Origin: Pinus tabuliformis
Lineage: Eukaryota; Streptophyta; Pinopsida; Pinales; Pinaceae
Direction of reading: 5' to 3'
Assembly (NCBI GenBank): GCA_031772625.1
Contig: CM062814.1
Coordinates: 360,999,750 to 361,063,749 of the forward strand
Length of the DNA stretch: 64,000 bases
Part shown: positions 57,691-64,000 of the stretch, piece by piece
How the letters are laid out: the number at the start of each line of letters is the position of its first letter
How positions within the stretch are numbered: the first letter of the stretch is position 1
The notes under the pieces: generated by a model
What the model saw: only the letters and a program-made list of their open reading frames with translations
Database searches by the model: none
What the model was told of the DNA's origin: nothing
Translations under genes and position numbers: made by a program

Positions 57691-59744
57691 TTTTTCAAAC
57701 CAGTGTTCTATGGACTAAAAGGAGGCTAACTACTCATAGTGTAATGCTATCTTTAGTGAAGAATGTAAATTCTTGCCTGTTTGAAGGAAATGAAATTGTT
57801 GAAGAGAAAGTTATATGAAATGACATGAAATTACCTAACTAAGAATTAACACACATTACTTGCAGAAGAGACCTAATTTAACCTTTCATTCTATCATCTA
57901 GGTATCTGGACTAAGTGGGTATGGAAATTCTTGTAACACTATTATGGCTGATATATGAATGCAATAGCTAAATATTGCAGAAAATAGTCTTTTGGATTTT
58001 AATTTAGAAATGTAAACGCTATGATAATAATCTGATCTTTTGTAGGGGAGGAAGGTATGGAAAAACTGGTCCAAAATGGCATTGAGGGGTATGGAAGTCA
58101 AGTTCAAGTTATACCCTTGGCTCTGATCATCATTTTTTTCGAAAGCAATCTAAAACATGTTGCTACAAGGTTTCCTATAGTTTCTACAATATTTCTTGTA
58201 GTTACTACAGGATCTCCTGATTTACTACAGGAAACTTAACTAGAAGTTGTAGGAAGGTAGGGAAGGTGCACACTACCCAAGGATCGACCCAACTCTTTAG
58301 GATGGTTGTATTTGCCCAAGGTGGCTATGCACGGTGGCTACAAAATAGAAATCCAAATTAGTGGTTGGTAGGATTAGGCCAGAGGTGGGCAAGACTTGGA
58401 TGAGGTTGGTGGAATGAGTTCCTCTGTGCAGATCAACAACTACTCCAACAACACATGTTATTTTCTTCATTCATGCACAAGTTTACGTAAATGTCGAAAG
58501 GATGAGTTGAATTTGGGAAACTAATTTATTGATGGCTAATGGCTTAAACCTATGGAATGAAATGCTTTCTAATCTACAACAAGTCATGAAACCAAAATGG
58601 AAATTGGAGGTTCTTCTATGAAATAATAAAGAATGATCTACTTAACAAGAAATCCTAAATTATGCAATGACCAAAAGATAAATTTGTTTTTGGGGTTGTG
58701 AGAGTGGAGTCCTCAAATCATGATCCCATGAGGGAGCTGAGGAAGATGCCATTGTCACAAGCCTTTTTGAAATATTTTCTTTTGCTACTGTAACACTGAT
58801 CTGCTTCTCCAACTAATGGAATCAAAATTAACAAATTATTGAAAGACTTGTAAATGAAACAAAGTAGAGATAACTTCAGTAGCTAATCTATGATTCTAAT
58901 CTAAGAATACATGTAAAGGAAGAGGAACCTATGCTCCTAGGGTTGGGCCCTTACTCAAGAGCTTCAACCTATGAGTCAACTCAGTGCTGGATCAAAGAAA
59001 CCCTTTTCATTATCATCAAAATGTCAAAAGAAACATGAGAATAACAATCAAAATTTCTTAGATCGAAATTTCCTCTTGGCTACAATAAAAAGCTGAATCC
59101 TAATGAGGCCGTAGGTGTTGTTATTTATACAAATAAAGCTACCAAATACTTCCTAAAAATTTGGGAGGCTTGGCTCCCAAACTCGAGATTGACTTGTCTT
59201 CAACTATCACTAGCTTTGCTGCCAATGAACTCAGTTGGCTTGGTTGTTTGTAACTCGAAGCTGATGAGATCTGATGGAGCAATATTTGAGTGATTGAGGA
59301 GTTATGGAGGGAGAACAAATCTCCTAAAATCCATCTTTCTTGTCTAATTAAAGTTTCTACACTTAAATTAGCCCAAAATGGCTCCAAATCCTGTAATTAC
59401 TACACATTAGGCCACATGACATAAGATCTCACATTTAGCCTTCTCAATAAAAAAAATATAATAAAATATGTGAAGAAATACATATTCCTTACCATTAGGC
59501 CATCAAGTGGACCTTGGTATGGTGGTGGGGAACTTCTACTTAAAGTTTATGGGTGTCGTACTTTGGGGAAAGGATATGGTGGGAGCCTACCATATTTGGC
59601 AACCTCGCCACTACTCACGATACATTTTTGGATAATGGGAGTTAGATAAGATAGCGACTACGACAGTGATATAATATCATATCACAAAGTTTTGGTTTTG
59701 GTTATATTTAAATGCCATGATAGTTATTTGTTAATGATTTGGAT
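57691..59744. other. Degraded repeats, no gene recognised
   Basis: AT-rich with scattered stops in all frames. GTCAACTCAGTGCTGGATCAAAGAAA near 58975 repeats GTCAACTCAGTGTTGGATAAA near 52137, linking this stretch to the sequence downstream of relic D. Confidence 0.4.
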
Positions 59745-59907
59745 GAGCTATGCAACACTCTCGCACAGCCAGGATGGAGCTCTGGAGACGACTGCTAGGG
59801 TTCTGCACCACGCTTAGATGGCGAGACTGATCTGCGCAGACAATCATCAAGGACCTAACCATACGACCAGGCATCTCTCAACTGCGTTGTAAGAGGTCGC
59901 AGGGCAA

Positions 59908-61500
59908 ATGGGCGACCCCCAGGGGGGGGCTTCGGTAACCTCCCCCAAAGCACACAAATCGCAGCACCAAAACAAGAGAACAATACTCTTTGGATCTATC
60001 AATGAGAATGTCATCAATCAAGAAATCCCACGCCAGAATGAGCGCAAGGGAAAAGGAAACATGGAAACTAAGGTGGATGGAGAAAATGGGAGGCTTAACC
60101 AACCAGACGGAACCCCGAAGGTCTCTTCGACCACCTGCAAACCAATAGCAACAGATCGACCCAGAATCGAACTGCCGGGGGAAAAAATAGAAGCAAGAAT
60201 CCAATATATGATGGATCATGTGCTCATTGGAAAATTCATAGGGTTTTGGCCGACGGAAAAATCCTTGCACAGTTGGATCGCAGCGAAATGGAAGCCTAAG
60301 GGCGATGTGACTCTGCAGCTAGGCCCAAAAGGATTCTTCACAACGATCTTCTTTTGCCTGGAAGACAAATACAGAATCCTGGTTGAGGGACCTTACTTCT
60401 TCAACTCAGCTGGCCTATACTTACGGGACTGGGCTCCCAGATTCAACTCGGATCAGGAGGATCTCACATGGGCTCCAATCTGGATAAGACTATACTCACT
60501 GCCAGATGAATACTGGGATGAGGATATTCTGAGAAACATTGGAAATGGTTTGGGGGAATACATAAAGGTTGCTAAAGAAATGAAACTGCGAAGATATACA
60601 TCTTATGCCCGCATCTGTGTCTTCATGCGCCCAGACAAAGCCCTGCCAGAATCGGTAAGTCTCTCTCACCGTGACTATGAATGGATCCAACCTTTAGACT
60701 ATGAACATGTCCCGTTTCGCTGCCGTAAATGCCATGCCATAGGGCATCTTTTTAGAGATTGCCCCCTAAATGTTCAAGCTAAAGCCCCCTCCCCCACCGA
60801 CTCTCAGACCCATGATGGCTTCACCAAAGCCCCTACCCGCAAGCGAGCTCATAAAAAACCATCAACAGGGAAGAAACCCAAACAGAACAACGCTTCTGAC
60901 CATGCAGTCAGGAACAGCTTTGAAATCCTAGCTCATGCCACGGACGAGCATACCACATCCTCTCCCCCAAACACTGATCTCCCCTCCTCCTCTTCCTAGC
61001 CACCTCCCTCAGCCCCTCCATCCAATCCCCTTCCTATCAAAGATGCCCCAGACCACAATACGGAAAGAAAAGAAAAGCAGCAGGAAAAAGACAATGAAAT
61101 GGAGTTTGATGGATCCTCAGGCCCCTTCCAGGGTCCAGACATACCCACGGAAGAAGATAACCAGGTGCAACGAATGGAGGAAGAGCTGGAAAGTATAGAT
61201 CTAAATGGATTAGACATACTCGAACTAGAAGCAACATGCAAGAAGAAAGCGTATGAAAGCATCCCAGAGCTACAGCTCGACAAACTGGAAATGGTCATCT
61301 CCAGAGCCTACCATCAAATTCAGCTTGGCATCTAGCCAGGAAGTCAATGGGATTTAATCCAAACCCCAAAAGACTCCAAAAAAAGGGGAAGAAGAACTGA
61401 CCTCCAAAGAACAATAGCAGTCGGGAAGATCCTGGTAGACTCCGGTAGGTATGCTAATCTTATGAAGTACTACAAGCCCTCCACCAATAGTGACTCATGA
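59908..61500 (+). pseudogene. LINE ORF1 (DUF4283-type nucleic-acid-binding protein)
   Basis: ATG 59908. About residues 80-230 match the plant DUF4283 fold: YMMDHVLIGKFIGFWPTE, GFFTTIFFCLEDKYRILVEG, LYLRDWAPRFNSDQEDLTWA, PIWIRLYSLPDEYWDEDIL and IGNGLGEYIKVA. A CCHC zinc knuckle, CRKCHAIGHLFRDC, follows near residue 275. The tail is basic, then acidic. TAG codons at 60997 and 61333 break the frame, which otherwise stays open to TGA 61498-61500. The ORF1 product binds LINE RNA. Confidence 0.88.
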
Positions 61501-64000
61501 AGCTCATTTCATGGAACCTAAGCGGGCTCAACAGCCCAGGAAAACTCAGAATGCTAAAAAATATAGTGAAAATGGAAAAGTCACAAATATGCTTTCTCCA
61601 AGAGACAAAATGCAACGGTACAACTCTAGAAATGATCCTCTCTAAAGCCTGGCCAGGATGTCAATCAGTTGCGGTAGATGCATCCGCTGCATCTGGGGGA
61701 TTAGCCATTGCGTGGAACTCTCAAGCACTCACTCTGTCGGACTTTCATGCTTCACACAATCTAATTCAGGCTACTTTCCACATTGTTGGCACAAATATAC
61801 ATGGGAATCTCTCGAATGTATACTTCCCTTAGGAAGCCAGGGAAAAAGTTGCTCTCCATACCCTAGAAGCTCTTAACTCCAATAGAAGGCACCCACTTTG
61901 GATTGCTCGAGGGGATTATAACATGATAACAAAATTAGAGGAGAAGATTGGTGGCAGGAACAGGTTGGAACAGGAAAACACCCACTTCAAAAACTTTATT
62001 CAGAACGCATCCCTGATAGACGTACAGTTTTGCAATGGCACTTTTACGTGGAGCAATCGCAGAGCAGGCAAACATCAAATAGCCTCCAAGCTGGACCGCT
62101 TTCTAATCTTAGACAACTCGGTCCACCTAGGGGGAGATTTCTCGGCGGCCATTCTTCCACACTCTGGATCTGATCACTGGCTGGTTGCCCTTCAGTGGCA
62201 ACATCCAGGCAACAACATAAGAAGACCTTTTCGCTTTGAGGAGTTCTGGTTCACCCATCCCTCACTCAAAGACTTCGTCCACTCTACGTGGATATCCTTC
62301 AGCCCTCCAGAAGGATCCAAGATGTTCCAGTTTCAACAGAAACTCAAACATCTAAAGCTTAGCCTCAAGAGATGGAATAGAGAGACCTTCGGAAACATCT
62401 TCAAGGTGCAAAACGATCTTCAAAAAGCCCTAGAGGATCTGCAGAGAGAAATAAGTACAAGAGGCTAGACAGAGAGAACCCTTGAACAGGAGCAGCGCAT
62501 CCACAATCAGCTTGAGGAAAGAAGAAAGCAGGAGGAGATATACTGGAAGCAGAAATCCAGAATCAGATGGTTGAAAGAGGGAGAAAGAAACACCAAATTC
62601 TTCCATAGAACCACAGTGCAACGCAGAATGGGCAACAATATCCCTTACATTCAAAAATCAGGAGGAGAAAGGGTGGAACAACACGAGGAAATTGAGAAGG
62701 AACTCCTCAAACACTTTAAGCAGGTCCATCAAGAGCCTGACATCAACAGACATCCTGCAATTGAAAGAATCACTCACAATGTACCAAAATTAATCACAGC
62801 AGAGCACAATGAACTCCTCCTCAGCCCAATTCAAATTCAGGAAGTGGACACAGCAATGGCTCAGCCTAAAGAAGGAAAAGCTCCCGGCCCGGATGGATTT
62901 ACCACTACTTTCTTTTACAAGTTCTGGGAACTAATAAAGTTGGAAGTCTAAGATGTGGTGGAGGACTCGCGAGTTTCTCACACGTCTGCTTCCCTCGCTC
63001 AACTCCACCTTCATAGCCCTAATCCCAAAATAGGATGACTCGCTCAAGCCGGACAAATTCAGGCCAATTTCACTTTGCAATGTAATATACAAAGTCATCT
63101 CTAAAGTCATTGCAAACAGGCTAAAGCCCCTCTTGCCAATGCTCATCTCTTCGGAACAGTTAGGATATGTGGAAGGAAGATCATCCACACGCATGATATC
63201 ACACACACTCTCAAGCATTCAAGGCAAGCAGGTATGCTCCTAAAACTTGATCTTTCCAAGGCTTTTGACAAACTCAGCTGGGATTATATACAGCAAATGC
63301 TAACTGCTTTCGGATTCAGCCCCACCTGGATTCGATGGATTATGAGCCTTATCTCCTCCACCAGCTTCTCCATACTAGTGAATGGGATCCCCTCTCGCCC
63401 CTTCTCCCCCTCCCGTGGTATCAGGCAAGGTGACCCTCTTTCCCCCTTCGTCTTTGTATTAGTGGCCGAGGGCCTGGGACGTGACATTAAAAATGCCCTC
63501 CACTCACACCAGCTTAAAGGTATCTCCATCCACCAATTGCCTGCCATTTCCCATCAGCAATTTGTTGATGACACTATGCTCTTTGGTTATCCCTCTGTTC
63601 AAGAAGCCTCCAAATTTAAAGCAGTGCTAAATGATTTCACCGAAGCTTCTGGAACTAGCATCAACTGTTCCAAATCGCAGATCTTCTTCTTCAATACCCC
63701 CTCGGTCGTCAAGTCTGCCATAGTCCAGATTCTGGGGTTCCCCATGGCCACCCTTCCTTCTAAGTATCTCGAAGCTCCCCTCATTGACTCTGCCGTCAAA
63801 CATTCCTCCTGGCGCAATTTAATTGAAAAGCTTGAATCACGTCTCAACCAATGGACTCACAGAGCTTTGAATTTAGTCAGCTGCGTTGTACTCATAAAAG
63901 CCATTCTTCAAGCAATGCCGCTGTACCTTTTCTCCATCCTGGCAGCGCCAAATTGGGTCCTAAAAAGACTAAGGAATATTCAGAGAGGTTTCCTTTGGGG
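61497..64000 (+). pseudogene. LINE ORF2: endonuclease and reverse transcriptase, partial
   Basis: ATG 61497 overlaps the ORF1 stop. The apurinic-type endonuclease has ISWNLSGLN, FLQETK, GDYNMI and SGSDHWLVAL, so its main catalytic residues are present. The RT follows: KAPGPDGFTTTFFYKFWE (62880), [69 protein letters not shown] and the active site FVDD (63561-63572). Stops lie at 61830, 62466 and 62949. Frame changes are inferred near 62970 and 63190. The protein runs off the window in the RT C-terminal region. Confidence 0.9.

Larger units (their letters stand above)
59745..64000 (+). mobile_element. Plant L1-type LINE, 5' part; continues beyond the window
   Basis: Composition becomes GC-richer at about 59745. 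A 160-bp leader is followed by ORF1 and ORF2 in the normal L1 order on the + strand. The 5' end is apparently near full length. The 3' end is outside the window. Confidence 0.88.

Noticed and set aside
59878..60270. - strand ORF opposite LINE ORF1
   Set aside because: The sense frame carries the DUF4283 and zinc-knuckle motifs; the antisense frame is a shadow.

Overview
The window is plant nuclear DNA made almost entirely of retrotransposons. I recognise no ordinary host gene and no tRNA or rRNA gene. The mix of Ty3/Gypsy elements of the Athila/Tat group, a plant L1-type LINE, very long elements and deep nesting suggests a seed plant with a large, repeat-rich genome. A gymnosperm is possible, but that is a guess from style and not from a marker gene.

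Layout. 1-400 is a 187-bp tandem repeat. 400-6240 is old non-coding DNA around a broken accessory ORF (2370-5480). An Athila-like + strand relic, called D here, supplies RNase H and integrase in three pieces (about 6240-7272, 35790-36358, 51753-51830) and is split by two younger insertions. Element A (7273-35789, coding on the - strand) is an old Athila-like element with 1.4-kb LTRs and TSD ACCTG. Element C (19975-33871, + strand) lies inside A's gag; it has 3.75-kb LTRs and TSD ATAGG. Element B (36359-51752, + strand) is Tat-like, with 1.05-kb LTRs and TSD GGACC. Beyond it, 51,830-59,740 holds degraded repeats and a - strand gag relic. From about 59,745 to the end of the window there is a LINE with ORF1 and a partial ORF2.

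Ages by eye. C's LTRs differ by about 1%, B's by about 6% and A's by about 15%. This agrees with the nesting order: D first, then A and B into D, then C into A.

How the genes fit together. Each element has the usual gag, protease, reverse transcriptase, RNase H and integrase, and all are damaged. The unusual part is the accessory coding capacity. In C a 531-codon ORF lies wholly inside the LTR and is intact in both LTR copies. In A a related but broken ORF lies internally, between integrase and the 3' LTR. In B the same interval holds an antisense gene with its own TATA box and two plausible introns, one of them phase-consistent. C also carries a second, archaeal-type RNase H with all four acidic residues between protease and RT. 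B carries its second RNase H as a separate ORF after integrase. The RNase H fused to RT has lost its first acidic residue in both B and C.

Limits. All calls come from reading the sequence and translations by eye. Percentages are rough counts, lineage names rest on motif style, and intron calls are predictions.
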